From assembly GCA_027257055.1 (NCBI GenBank), contig JAPVLO010000205.1:1488001-1552000 (forward strand): DNA of 64,000 nt. Reading direction: 5' to 3'. Shown one piece after another: positions 1 to 10,312 of this stretch. The translations under genes were made by a program, and so were the position numbers. Under the pieces are notes generated by a model. The model did no database searches. It was given only the letters and a program-made list of their open reading frames with translations, and was not told where the DNA came from. Source of the DNA: Cephalopachus bancanus (Eukaryota; Chordata; Mammalia; Primates; Tarsiidae). Position 1 is the stretch's first letter, and each line of letters starts with the position of its first letter.

Positions 1-443
1 ACCTCGTGGGCCCTCTGCTCCCACTCAGATGTAAAGTAGGGCAGGGGAATTTTATTGTCCTCCAGTGGGCTCTGCAGGACTGGAGGTTTGGCTTTTGGTG
101 TTTCCTGTAGGGCTAAAACATGAGAAGAATTAGCTTTCTTTTTGGCTGTTTTCATCCATGATGGCTGCTGCATTACCAGGAGGTACCAGGCAGTGATGTA
201 TGGGATGTGGTCCGGGTGGCATCGATAGACGAACTGTTGGACCTTCCCCAACATGACAGGGTTGAAGGTCCCCTCTGTCGGCCAGCCGCAATTGGGAAAT
301 GTGGGCCATTCAAGGGAACAAAAGGTGGTTAGGTTTCCTTGGTTTACCTGATAACCTGACTACTGTGCTGATCCTTGGAAATCCTTGAAGTGGCACAAAA
401 CTGGTTGCAGAGGGGTGTCAGGCTTAGAGCACTGCTGCCCCAT
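1..443 (-). pseudogene. gag: gag 5' region (matrix), gammaretrovirus-like, one in-frame stop
   Basis: Gag is the structural polyprotein that assembles the retroviral core; its matrix domain binds the plasma membrane. An ATG at 443-441 (minus) opens a frame beginning MGQQCSKPD, with a glycine at position 2 as needed for N-myristoylation. A TAG at 362-360 interrupts the frame after about 27 codons. Beyond it the same frame stays open to the window edge and shows a matrix-type signature rich in W, P and C (EWPTFPNCGWP, then CHPDHIPYITAWYLL), as in gammaretroviral Gag. A proline-rich stretch near the edge fits the start of the spacer after matrix. The stop makes this copy a pseudogene unless read through. 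The call rests on order, myristoylation site and motif pattern; no alignment was run. Confidence 0.75.
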
Positions 444-656
444 CATATTGATAGCAATGACAGACATAACAGTGACTAACACTGAACAAATAAAGACAAT
501 AACACAAACTGAACAGACAGACCTAACTGCCCGAGGGCAATACTGGAGGTCCCATGACATCTCACTGGGACTGCGGACCCAGGAATTAGTGCTGCATTCA
601 GCTTTCCTGTGGGTCCAACCAGAAGTGTGCACAAACAGAACAGGAACTTGACTCAC
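444..656 (-). other. Open leader frame upstream of and in phase with gag, containing a hydrophobic segment
   Basis: The gag frame stays open for about 71 codons upstream of the MGQ start. It carries a strongly hydrophobic stretch (about residues 45-69, including CVIVFICSVLVTVMSVIAI) just before MGQ. Murine gammaretroviruses make a membrane-anchored glycosylated Gag from an in-frame upstream start, so this layout could be an equivalent. The frame opens after a TGA and its first possible start is GTG at 656 (not ATG); in-frame ATGs lie further in. It overlaps the splice donor. Chance openness of ~70 codons cannot be excluded. Confidence 0.35.
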
Positions 657-660
657 CTCT
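649..660 (-). promoter_or_regulatory. Splice donor-like site in the proviral leader
   Basis: The minus strand reads GAGAGGTGAGTCAAG, a near-perfect AG/GTGAGT donor, between the primer-binding site and gag. This is where simple retroviruses place the donor for spliced env mRNA. No acceptor can be seen because env lies outside the window. Confidence 0.5.
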
Positions 661-811
661 CAGAGGGCTCTGGGGACATTGTGAGTCTGGCAGAGATGAC
701 AATCAGCCGTTTGCAAGTCCACAGACTCACCAGACCCGACAAATACAGGTTCACTGGTAGGCAGACCCACAAGGTCAGCTGGTGATTGGGGCTGGGGATT
801 AAGCTCTCGGA

Positions 812-829
812 TTTCCCGGGCAAGCCCCA
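812..829 (-). other. Degenerate primer-binding site, tRNA-Pro-like
   Basis: The minus strand reads TGGGGCTTGCCCGGGAAA two bases after the LTR end. It resembles the tRNA-Pro primer site used by many gammaretroviruses, with one missing G and a few substitutions. The position directly after the LTR supports the call; the exact tRNA is uncertain. Confidence 0.5.
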
Positions 830-831
830 AA

Positions 832-1066
832 TGAAATAGGGACCGAGCACTTAATTCACAAAAACCAACACCAAAAGTACAAGTTATAAAAAGGAGAGGT
901 TTTTATTAGCCAAGAGTCAGGCTGATGGCCACTTGCCTGCTGGACATAACAGTCCCACAGTAAGGGGCGCCCATTAGCTGTAGGGGCTTGTTTAAATGGG
1001 GCTAAACCACATTGGGAGTTTTCAAGTGGCCAAACCGCAACATCCTGGAGGCCTAGGTACCTTTCA
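832..1066 (-). repeat. LTR-like block of the left-edge provirus
   Basis: On the minus strand this runs from TGAAAGGTACC (1,066 downward) to TTTCA (832), two bases before a primer-binding-site-like sequence. It holds an AATAAA polyadenylation signal (about 900-907, minus) and an AT-rich TTTTTATAA motif. At about 235 bp it is short for a gammaretroviral LTR, so either part of U3 is missing or the true 5' boundary lies further right, between 1,070 and about 1,160. The AATAAA context (TAATAAA followed by CCTCTCCTTT) resembles the separate LTR at 2,318-2,737. Confidence 0.55.
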
Positions 1067-2152
1067 AGCAATGCTAGCGGTGTTCACAGAAGCGAAAAAA
1101 AGCTGTTAAACAGTTTAACCTAGCCAGCAGGTGCTGTTACCAGTTTCCAGGAAGGAAACTTTTTTTTTTTAAACTGTGCAAAGGTTGAGTACATGTTTAG
1201 CTTAATTTTTGACATTGTAGGTGTCTTTTTAAGCCCCCTTCCACAATCTTAAAAAAAATGGATAAAGATTCGTTTTATTTTCTCTTTTTGTTTAACCTCT
1301 GGATATTGCTGCTTATATATGTGTGGCACTGTGATACACATTGTGAAACCATGATAACAGCTAATGGACAAAATGAGAAGAGCAGAATGGAAAATGAGCA
1401 TTCAACTACTGATTAATTTTTTCTGAAGAAATTACATTTCACCAAAATGATTTGAAATGACAACATGAAGAAATAAAATCAATCTCTATTGATAGAAGTA
1501 GGAAAGGGTTTTTTTAAGCAGCTTCAAGAATTAAAAGCAGCTTCAAGAATTAAATTAAATTACACAAGGTCAGAACAAGTCAAGTTAATACATTTCCTCA
1601 TCATTTCTGGCACAAAGTTAGTCTGTTGGACTCAAAAAGTGATACCCCAAAAACTAGTGCTTTGACATACTGAAAGGTCTTAGAAGCTGCCTCAGAATCA
1701 AAGTCCTTCTGATTTAACCTTGACTCATTCCTTCCCTCTTCTCAAGTTCAGGGAAAGACTCTCTGGAATTTCCTTATCTTACCAAGAAAGTTTCTTTTCA
1801 AAAGAAATGCAATTGTCTTAAGACATCCTCTTAGGGATCTTATCAAGTAACTGGGAAAGATCAACCACTGGAGAAGAGAAGAGACTGGGAGTCAAACCAC
1901 ACCCAGAGACTTTTCATCTATTCTTCTCAGCAGCTCTTAGGGATTACCTGGGGGATTCTGTCTGTATAATAGGACAATCTTTGTTCCTCCGCAGCTCTAC
2001 CACCCACCTTCCCATAAGGTTTGGCTCCTGCTTCCGGGGTTTATACATCTTTCCCCTAGGAAGAAAGTATTTAAGCCTCAATTATATGACTCCTTTTTGA
2101 GTTCATGTCTGGTCTGATGCCCATGCACATATGTGCATGTAATAGTAATACA

Positions 2153-2745
2153 CTACTTTGGATAGTGGGGGGGCACATAACATCAGTGAGGGTACCTGAT
2201 CCCAAACCAGGTGAAGTGAGGAGCAATGGGAGGCTCAAACTTCACCTGTATGATGACCACTTATGTACCTAATCCTGAATTGTACTCCACATCTTTAAAA
2301 TATATTTTTAAAAATACTGTAAGAAGGAACAAAGAGAACAAAGAAAGAAGTGTAAGGGGGAAAGGCAGGAATAGCTCTAGCCTTGAGGCAGGCATTACTC
2401 CTTTCCTGGAAACTTTCTGTGCAGACATTATGCAATTGATTATACCCTTATCTGCCGCACCTGCATAACTAGCTACATATGCTTCTGTAAACTTGCTTGC
2501 TTGCCCATTCCTCCAGAATGTTGTGATAAGAGCTCTGAGAAGTCCCAAGTTCTATCTTTAGGCTGCCAGAATGTAAATCTAAGCTACATAAGACAGCCCT
2601 GTGTTGCAGCTCGGGGCCCTTGCTTGGGACTAGTTCCCTGCAAGCAGCCGTTGGCCAGCAGAGCCTTGACTAATAAACCTCTCCTTTGTTAATTTGAGTC
2701 CAATGGGCTGTCATTTAAGCGCTTGGACCCTACTTCAATACAAAA
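2153..2745 (+). mobile_element. 5'-truncated L1 3' end with a solo LTR nested in its A-rich tail
   Basis: The sequence up to 2,317 carries the L1 3'-end signature (CTTATGTACCTAATCCTGAATTGTACTCC, comparable to the ends of the L1s at 22.7, 37.5 and 44.3 kb), then an A-rich tail. The whole block is flanked by a perfect 12-bp duplication AATAGTAATACA at 2,141-2,152 and 2,746-2,757, as expected for target-primed L1 insertion. Confidence 0.7.
2318..2737 (+). repeat. Solo LTR (class I ERV-like) in the L1 tail
   Basis: This 420-bp block starts TGTAAG and ends TTCA, with a 4-bp duplication ATAC on each side (2,314-2,317 and 2,738-2,741). It has an AATAAA signal at 2,672-2,677 followed by a CTCTCCTTTGTT stretch. 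TG...CA ends, a 4-bp duplication and the polyA signal near the 3' end together identify a solo LTR left by recombination between the two LTRs of a provirus. Confidence 0.7.
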
Positions 2746-2860
2746 AATAGTAATACATTTGTAATACTTTTCCCTCGTTAAGCTGTTTTTTGATCTGGGG
2801 ATGTTGGCCATAACCTTTCATAAATGGAAAGGGAGAAGATCACTCCTTTTCTGGCCCGTA

Positions 2861-3930
2861 CTGGTTCTTATTATCTCAATAAATTAGATTCTTGTTTATC
2901 CTTTTGTGTTTTGATGTTTTGCTGTATCTGGATATTCTTTAAATGTCTGATGCACCTGCTGTCCTCATAGAAGACTTTTCTGGATTAGGTCTCTGCTCTT
3001 GTACTTTAAATGTATAAGTCAGGAATGTGCACACAGGTAACTTCATACCTCTCTCTCTTCATTTTCTGTGACTCGATACCCATTTGAATCTTTAGCTAAA
3101 CACAACCAGTATTTTTCTTTGACACTGACACCCTCTTTCCTGTATCAGTGCCATTGTGTATGTATGTGATATAAACTCAAGTTACCTCTGTTGCTATTAT
3201 CAATAGATGTAGCCTTCAAATAATGTTTATGGGAATTGTGAAGTTATTGAGCAATAGAAAATCTGTTTTAAATTTTGATTGCAAAATGGAATGAGAATTA
3301 GAAAAAAAGAAAATGCTTCTCTTGTCTCTAGCAACATGATAGAAGAGAAAAGCAAAAATACACTGCTATCGTCATTCTGAGCAAAGAGAAGAAAATCCAT
3401 TCCAGGAGTTAGCAAGTAAAGTGTTTATTCAGTAAGCAATTTGCAGAGCAGATGGGTTGGGGGAGGGTAATAGAAAGAAAGCAGTCTTTGTAGAAACAAT
3501 TTGGTTAAGACAGTTCTTGAAACAAATTGAACAATTATAGGGACTCAACAATTAGTCTTCTAACAAGATAAAGTAACACTCCATCACAGACAGCCAGCAT
3601 TGGGACCAGCATTGAGACCAGGAGAGGTAGAACTCAGAGGATAAGACTTCTAACAATTTTAACTCAGAAGGTGATTTCAATAATTCTCAAAAAATTCTTA
3701 CTGTATCCACAAAATCCCTTCAGGTATTTTGAGGCATTTATACTCTTACTGGTTAGCTGACTCCTACTGTTTTTAATAAGTGCTTTAAATTAGCAAAAGA
3801 AAGCAACCAGGGTCCCATCGGGAAACAAATAGCATATCAAAATAAGGTTTATTTAAGGAGGGCTTAATAAAGGAAACCTTTACAAAAGTATCAGAAGAGA
3901 AATCACAAGAGAGTCAAATCCTGATACTCA
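2861..3930. other. No recognised feature
   Basis: AT-rich sequence with no convincing ORF, SINE or LTR that I can name. Low-complexity A-runs occur near 3,300-3,360. Confidence 0.4.
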
Positions 3931-4398
3931 TTGTGAAACCATGATAACAGTTAGCTGACAAAATGAGAAGAGCAGAATGGAAAATGAGCATTCAACTACT
4001 GGTTTATTTTTTTCCGAAGAAATTGCATTTCACCAAAATGATTTGAAATGACAACATGAAGAAATAAAATCAATATCTATTGAAAGAAGTGTGAAAGGGT
4101 TTTTTTTTTAAAAGTGACTTCAAGAATTAAAAGGAAATTACACAAGGTCAGAACAAGCCAAGTTAATACGTTTCCTCATCATTTCTAGCACAAAGTAGGT
4201 CTGTTGGAGCTCGAAAAGTGATGCCCCAAAAACTAGTGCTTTGACATACTGAAAGGTCTTAGAAGTTGCCTCAGAATCAAACTCCTTCTACTCTAACCTT
4301 GACTTACCCTTTCCCTCTTCTCAAATTCAGGGAAAGATTCTTTGGAATTTCCTTATCTGACCAAGATAGTTTCTTTCCAAAAGAAATGCAATTGTCTG
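3931..4398 (+). repeat. Old LTR sequence (copy 2), direct duplicate of 1,339-1,818
   Basis: It starts CATTGTGAAACCATGATAAC and stays alignable through AAAAGAAATGCAATTGTCT, with scattered substitutions and small indels. Homology stops abruptly at 4,398, where a different old repeat begins. It lacks the 19-bp internal doubling of copy 1. The two copies could be 5' and 3' LTR remnants of one decayed provirus or two separate insertions. Confidence 0.55.
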
Positions 4399-5200
4399 GT
4401 CAGAGCTCCTAAAATCCTTGCAATTTCCTAAGTGATAAGAACAATAAGGTGAAAGGAGCATCATTGGTTGTTTATAATAAGCCTCTTTCAGCCACACTTG
4501 AGTTCATGTTAATAAGGTGACTTGGAAAGCCCCTAAGGATAAGGAGCAGGTTGACAGAGGCACCAACCCTGTGACTAGAGGGTTGGAACTTTGAGTCTCA
4601 CTTTTGACCCCTGAGGAGGGGAAAGAAGTTGAAGATTGAGTTGGTTACCAATGACCAATGATTTAATCAGTCATGCCTACATAATGAAGCCTTTACACAA
4701 ACCCAAAAGGACAAGGTTTGGAAAGCTTCTGGGTTGGTGAACAAGAATAAATCCAAGCTTCAGAAGGGTAGTACACCCTAAACTCTAGAGGGACAGAAGC
4801 ACCTGTGCTTGGAACCCTTTGAGACCTCCCCTTATGTATCCTTACATCTGGCTGCTCATTTATATCCTTTAATATATATTTTATAACTCAGTAATCCAAT
4901 AAGTAAACTGTTTTCCTGGATTTTGTAAACTGTTCTAGCAAATAATAGAATCTGAAAAGGAGGTCATGGAAACCTCTGACTTGTTGAACAAAATATTGGG
5001 TAGCTTGGTGACCCACCATTTTCAGTTGGCATTTAAAATGGGGAGGTGGGCAGTCTTGTGGGACTGAACCCTTAACCTATAGGTTCTGTACTAACAATGG
5101 GCAGAGAATGTTAGAATCACTTGGTATGGGAAACACATTCACCTGGTATTAGAAGTGTTTGTGTTGAGTGTGAGTACAGAAAAAAAAAACAAAAAACGAA
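4399..5200 (+). repeat. Old mammalian interspersed repeat, LTR-type
   Basis: The block holds hallmarks I associate with an old, widespread mammalian LTR-type repeat: CATGCCTACATAATGAAGCC, CCCAAAAGGACAAGG, TCTGGGTTGGTGAAC, TTATATCCTTTAATA and GGGCAGTCTTGTGGGACTGA. It ends in an A-rich stretch near 5,180-5,210. I cannot name the family with certainty. Confidence 0.5.
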
Positions 5201-5479
5201 AAAAACAATTTGTTTTTTTTCTTAAGCTACTAATAACATCAAGATGCTATTACCACCCCTAGGTCTAAAGGGACGAAGAAGTAACTGGAACTCAAAGAAA
5301 GGGCCACCTGATGGGAGCTGCGATCATTGCTAGAAAGATTGAAACTGCCATCACAGGGTTCACAGGAATTACAAGGCAGGCTTTAGGCAGAATTATAATT
5401 AGGCATGGACCAGGGTACACTGGAGCACTTCTACTCACTTCCCTGCAGCTGCTAACTAACTGAGAATCACATAGCACGC

Positions 5480-5765
5480 TGACCACCTGCTTTTGCATTG
5501 TTCCTACAGAAAGAATCTCTGACCCTGGACCGTCTTACTAAACTCTCACTTCTAGATCAATCAGTGATCCCCATACTTTAGCTCATTACCCCTCCAGATG
5601 CCTTTAAAATCCTGGCCCCAAACCTCTTGGGAAGGTGGATTTAAGGTCTCTTCTTATCTCCTTGTTCAGCTACCCTATGATTATTAAACCCTTTCTCTGC
5701 TACGACTACAGTATATTGACTCACTGCACATTGGGTAGCAAACCTATTATGGTTACAGGATGCTA
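5480..5765 (+). repeat. LTR 3' portion, class I ERV-like
   Basis: GCCTTTAAAATCCTGGCCCC, then GATTATTAAACCCTTTCTCTGC, then CTCACTGCACATTGGG resembles the TATA-to-polyA-to-end portion of a class I ERV LTR. No target duplication was found, so boundaries are loose and the family unnamed. Confidence 0.4.
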
Positions 5766-6228
5766 CAGTCCTAAGTGTCTTCGCAGGAAAGAAACTGAGG
5801 ACTAAAATCCCCAACCTCCCTGTTTTCTGTCACTTTGATATTCTGCTGGTTGAACCCAATCAGAAGCCAAGAGGCAAAGAAGCTCATTGACGAGTTCATG
5901 GAGGTCACCCTTCTGGGGCACAGTACCAGATGGAGAAGAGGGAAGACTAGGAATATGGACCATGATTCCTCTTAGGATGCCTCCATCAGAACCCTTAATG
6001 ATTTAATATCAGTGTGCTTGGAGTACATTTAAACATAGTGTTTATTCTACCTGAAATTCCCTTTCATTCTCCATTCTTCTAAATCACAAACAACCTCCCT
6101 TCCACTAACCCATGCTCCATCTGGATAAACATCCAGTTCAAGACTCAATTCAAGTGTTTTTTCCCCTGGAAAGGCAGGGTCTGTTTGATTCTACAACTGA
6201 TATCAAGCTGAATCAAAATTAGGACCAG
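5766..6228. other. No recognised feature
   Basis: Single-copy-looking sequence between two LTRs. No credible ORF. Confidence 0.4.
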
Positions 6229-6233
6229 CTGCA

Positions 6234-6618
6234 TGATATAGTTTGGATGTTTTTCTCCCCCAAATTGTGTGTTTAGATGTAATCCCCAGTGTGGAAGGTA
6301 GGGCCTAGTGGGAGGTGTCTGGGTCATGGGGAGGATCCCGCATGGCTGGTTTGATACCATCCTCAAGGTAATGAGTGAGTTCTTATTCTATTCATGCAAG
6401 AACTGGTTGTTTAAAATAACCTGACACCTCCCTCTCTCTCTTGTTTCTGCTCTTGCTACGTGACATACCATCTTTCCTTGCCTTCCTCCATGAGTAAAAA
6501 CTTCCTGAGGCTTCACCAGAAGCTGAGCAGATGCCAGTACAATGCAGGACCAAATCTCTTTTCTTTATAAATTACCCAGTCTATATTTCTTTATAGGAAC
6601 ACAAAATGGGCTAATATA
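6234..6618 (+). repeat. Solo LTR of the MST/THE1 (MaLR) type
   Basis: It opens TGATATAGTTTGGATGTTTT and contains the family's ATCCCCAGTGTGGAAGGTAG and GTGGGAGGTGTCTGGGTCAT blocks, ending near AATGGGCTAATATA. A 5-bp duplication CTGCA flanks it (6,229-6,233 and 6,619-6,623). Length (385 bp), start, and duplication size all fit an MaLR solo LTR. Confidence 0.85.
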
Positions 6619-6623
6619 CTGCA

Positions 6624-8750
6624 TAAATAAGAGTAGCTTAATACACTCAATAAGAGTAGCTTAAACATGGTAGATGCTTATTCCTTACTTATGTAAATTG
6701 AATCTCCTTAGAAAAGCCCTCAAATGTCAAGGAACAGTCCTGAAAAAAATGAATTAATTTATCTCATGTACTAGGAGCCTGGGTCCAAGCAGAGATGGTC
6801 TACAAAGCTTGTAATTGTCAGTTCATAATTTTAGGGTGGAGAAAAACTGGCCTCAACGGGCTTGTAGTAATGCCTAAAGAAGAATCACTAGATATTATTA
6901 AATAAAAAACAAAATAAGAATAATGATAGGGAAAAAGGACTTGAGACATACTGAAAACACATTTTCTTTCAATACCACAAAGAAATGTAGAGAAAGAGGC
7001 CAACTCTTTGAAAATAGCTCTCCAAATAATTTGCTTTCCAATAAGGGTAATCATTGCCCAATAATATGGTTCTCCAATTACAGACACATTTGAGGAACTG
7101 GCACAGAGGGGTAGGATGGATTCTGCTAATAATGGTCAATGTTTTCAAACTACATAAAAGCTGGAATAATAATTGATTGGAGACCTGTTCACTAAATGAG
7201 GAGGCTGTAGACATCTGCATCCAGACATCACAAACAGGAAAATTATCTTATGTCCTTTGTTACAGTAATATCAGACTTCATTTGAGAAAAGGTAACACTT
7301 GGAGAGACATCTTGCCGCATCCATTGTTACTGCCCTGGACTTTATCAGATTTGTTGGCTACTTGATGTGAGTACTTGTTTCAAGAAAGTGCTATTCAAAG
7401 GACTGAGGGAAGGGATAGAGAATGATGCCACATGTTTCTTCTTAATTGAAAAAATAATATTGGAGCAAGTTAAACTCTGTTTTAAAAACTAAGATGATAG
7501 AAAATCACTTTAGAGGAACTAATTTTGCTCATTAGCATTTTGGCAGTGAATATCATGATGGTGGGGGAACTTAGAGTAAATATTATCAGTATGTTCTGCA
7601 ATGTCAGTGGGATTTTGTCAGTGATCAAAATGATTCCACTGTGTCTTTCATGATCTCTCGTCTGCTGTTCTCTCTGTTCCTCTCCATCCAATTCTCATTA
7701 TACCTCTCTTATACCTCATATTAAGTAATATACAGAGCTTTAAAAAGTATTTTCTTTCTGGAGAAATAATCTAACTCCTGGAATAAAATAATTTGAACTA
7801 TCAAGAGAAGGAAATGAGGATGAATAGTTAGATGTGTTCACATTTGAACTCCACTTTATTAGCTTATGAAAATTTAAGAAAGGAAGAAAATAAGAGAAAA
7901 GAAGGAAGGGAGGGAGGGAGAGAAAAATGTACAGTGCCTCATTACATTTAGAAATGTATTTGGTAGAATTCTCAGGAATTTCATTAGATTGGAGGAGACT
8001 TAACACATTATACCTATCTATTAAGTCTGAAGAGAAGAGATGGAAATAAAATTCTAACTAGATTTTTTACTGCTTTTGGTGCCATAAAAGGAAAATATAT
8101 CTTTTTATCATGATTCAACACCATTCTCAGGCTTGTTTTATAGAACTGAATTTAAATCAGGCTTGACTATGTAGGCGTTTGCTACAGGTGTTCTGGAAAA
8201 GCAAATATGGATTCTGATTTAAAATATTAATTCTCAAATATAAAAGTCCCAGGTTTGCTTTCATATGTCTTGGTAGAAATCAGTGAGAAACAGTTTTATC
8301 TGTCCTTGAGAAAGTATTTTAAAATTGGCTCTAAAGTTTCATCTTCCAGATGGGCAGCCTTAAGCAGGCCCTGCTGAGATGGCACATTAAAGGCCTAAAT
8401 ATGCCATCAGTCTACACATGAATTCCCCAGGTTGACAATAAATATTTTAAAAGTTGCTGGTGTGTCACGAAAACAAAACTGCATCTTGTGTCTGTGTAGG
8501 ATGGTTTATAAATAAATCTGTTTTCCACTTTTTCTTGTCTAGTCATTTTTATTCAAAGGGGCTGAGCCAGCTGTATTTTTAAGAGCTCACCAGTACTTCG
8601 AGTCACCTAACTGAGTGACATGGTCATCAGAAGCTACAAATAGGTGCCAGTGTATTCTATGGCACTACTAATGTATACATTTATATTTCCAGTAGAAAAC
8701 ATTGCTCTCGTTTGCAGACAAAAAGCATCATTTGCTCAGCAGTGAAACTA
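6624..8750. other. Unique AT-rich DNA, no gene recognised
   Basis: Short ORFs here (60-90 codons) lack any recognisable domain. A doubled AATAAGAGTAGCTTA occurs at about 6,626-6,665 and a short GGGA run at about 7,906-7,921. The stretch 8,290-8,700 is non-repetitive with higher complexity and is listed under findings. Confidence 0.4.
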
Positions 8751-8754
8751 TATG

Positions 8755-8802
<48 letters not shown>
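8751..8802. repeat. (TA)n microsatellite
   Basis: An almost uninterrupted TA run of about 50 bases, prone to cruciform formation and length change. Confidence 0.95.
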
Positions 8803-8804
<2 letters not shown>

Positions 8805-8889
8805 TCATTTCTGTGCAAACATTATTCTAGGCCTTGCTAAGTAGTGAGTCCTCAAAAATGATAATGGCAATCATGATAACAATAATATT

Positions 8890-9115
8890 TATATGAGCAA
8901 CTAAGCAAACATTGTCATTCATTGAACAACCACTATGTGATAGGCATAACATTTTACTTAATTCATACAAATGATTTTATTTAATCCTCTCCAAAATTCT
9001 TTGAGGTGGATATAACTCCAGATATGGATAGATATGGAACCTTAAGCCCAAAGGCTATAATGTTTTTACACGCATAACAGCTAACCATAGAACCAAGATA
9101 TGGTCTCCAAATTGG
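8890..9115 (+). repeat. MIR-type ancient SINE
   Basis: CCACTATGTGATAGGCATAACATTTTACTTAATTCATAC, then TTTAATCCTCTCC and TTTGAGGTGGATATA, follow the MIR core order (size-range phrase, TTTAATCC, GAGGTA). Well diverged. Confidence 0.65.
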
Positions 9116-9459
9116 AAACGTATTCTATTTTTCTATTCATTTGAAATATGTCAATTAGATTGGCTATAAGAACAAACACCTACATTTCAGTTGGATTGAC
9201 ACTATGTTGTACGGTAACAGGCTGACCCAAAAAGGCCCTAATTATTTAGGAGAAGGATGACTTCCAGGTATAAAAAATAGGAGAAGGTAGAAAAGAGAGA
9301 GATCAAGGGGTACTGATTCAGGTCGGAGTCCTGTGCATAATGAAAGGTGCAGGTTGACGTAGTACTGGTATCTTCAGCAGGCTTTCTTAAAAGTTTTGAC
9401 TTCCAGAATTACCAAAGACTTCCTTTTCCAAAGATATTCTGGACAAAAATAAGAAGACT

Positions 9460-9685
9460 TTCTGCTGCTTACTGAGTGCTAATTCTGAATTAGAACAGTA
9501 CCAAATGCTCACATACTCCAATTCAATCCTACCCAATGCAGCTCTATGAGGCAAGTATAGCTTCTCTTCTTGTTTACTACAGCTCAGTGAGATTAAATGG
9601 CTTCTTTAAATTCATATAGTTCATAAATGCAGAATCAGGATTTGATCCAGTCAATGCTCTCTATCACAGCTCCTACTGCCTCCTA
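9460..9685 (+). repeat. MIR-type ancient SINE
   Basis: TTACTGAGTGCTAATTCTGA, CAATCCTACCCAATGC, CTATGAGGCAAGTA, CAGTGAGATTAAATGGCTTC and CAGAATCAGGATTTGATCC follow the MIR consensus order in plus orientation. Confidence 0.75.
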
Positions 9686-10027
9686 TGTTATTATATAATC
9701 AAGATAGGAAAATAGTTCATTGGTACAGAAATATATTCTACCCTGGATTTAATCTCCATCTGCCTGAGACAGCAACTCTAGACATTTTAGTTAAGAATCA
9801 AATATAGAAAGAATTGTGTGTACTAAACAAATGTATTATGAAATTATAGTCTAACTTTCATTAGCAAACTAACTTTAAACATTCAAAACTCTATTTTTTT
9901 GTTTTGTTTTGTGTATATTGGTGATGTTGGTAGATTTTTATGTAGAGTTCATCATGTGCATTTTTGAGTCTATCTCCTACTTAGCGAAGAAGACTATTAT
10001 AAGGTTTTTTAAAAATGTCAGAAGCTA

Positions 10028-10312
10028 GCCGGGCTTGGTGGCTCAGCCTGTAATCCTGCGCCTTTGGGAGGCTGAGGTGAGTGGATTGCCTGAGCCCGCG
10101 GGTTCGAGACCCGCCTGGGCAGCGAAACCTCATCTCTACAATAAATCAAAAAATCAGCCGAGCGTGGTAGCGCATGCCTGTAATTCCGGCTACTTGGAAG
10201 GCTGAGGCGGAAGGATCACTGAGCCCAGTAGGTCGAGGCTGCGGTGGCCGGGAGCGGCCACTGCACTGCAGTCTGGGTGACAGAGTGAGACTCCAACTAA
10301 AAAAAAAAAAAA
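10028..10312 (+). mobile_element. Alu-type dimeric SINE (strepsirrhine-like subfamily)
   Basis: It starts GCCGGGCTTGGTGGCTCAG, has a linker ACAATAAATCAAAAAATCAG, a second 7SL-like arm and a poly(A) tail. The duplication AAAAATGTCAGAAGCTA lies on both sides (ending 10,027; again after the tail), so the full element is delimited. The internal polymerase III boxes (TGGCTCAGCC; GGTTCGAGACC) are intact. Confidence 0.9.

Larger units (their letters stand above)
1..1066 (-). mobile_element. 5' part of a gammaretrovirus-type endogenous provirus (runs off the left edge)
   Basis: Read on the minus strand, the order is LTR-like block, primer-binding site, splice donor, leader, then the start of gag, which is the 5' end of a provirus whose body lies left of the window. 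The Gag start (MGQ plus a matrix-like region) resembles the gammaretrovirus/class I group. Only one in-frame stop is seen in about 440 bases of gag, so the copy is only moderately decayed. The 3' LTR, pol and env are not in the window, so target duplication and LTR divergence cannot be checked. Confidence 0.75.
1339..2860 (+). repeat. Old LTR sequence (copy 1), split by nested insertions at 2,153-2,745
   Basis: Positions 1,339-1,818 match 3,931-4,398 in direct orientation at roughly 90% by eye. Copy 1 continues past that match with promoter-like sequence (GTATTTAAGCC near 2,070), typical of an LTR. It resumes after the nested L1/LTR at about 2,758 with text resembling LTR ends. A 19-bp unit (GCAGCTTCAAGAATTAAA) is tandemly doubled at about 1,517-1,554, single in copy 2. 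The family was not identified. The right boundary is approximate. Confidence 0.5.

Noticed and set aside
10080..10130. tRNA-like B-box GGTTCGAGACC in the SINEs
   Set aside because: It is the internal polymerase III box of Alu-type elements, without a tRNA cloverleaf.
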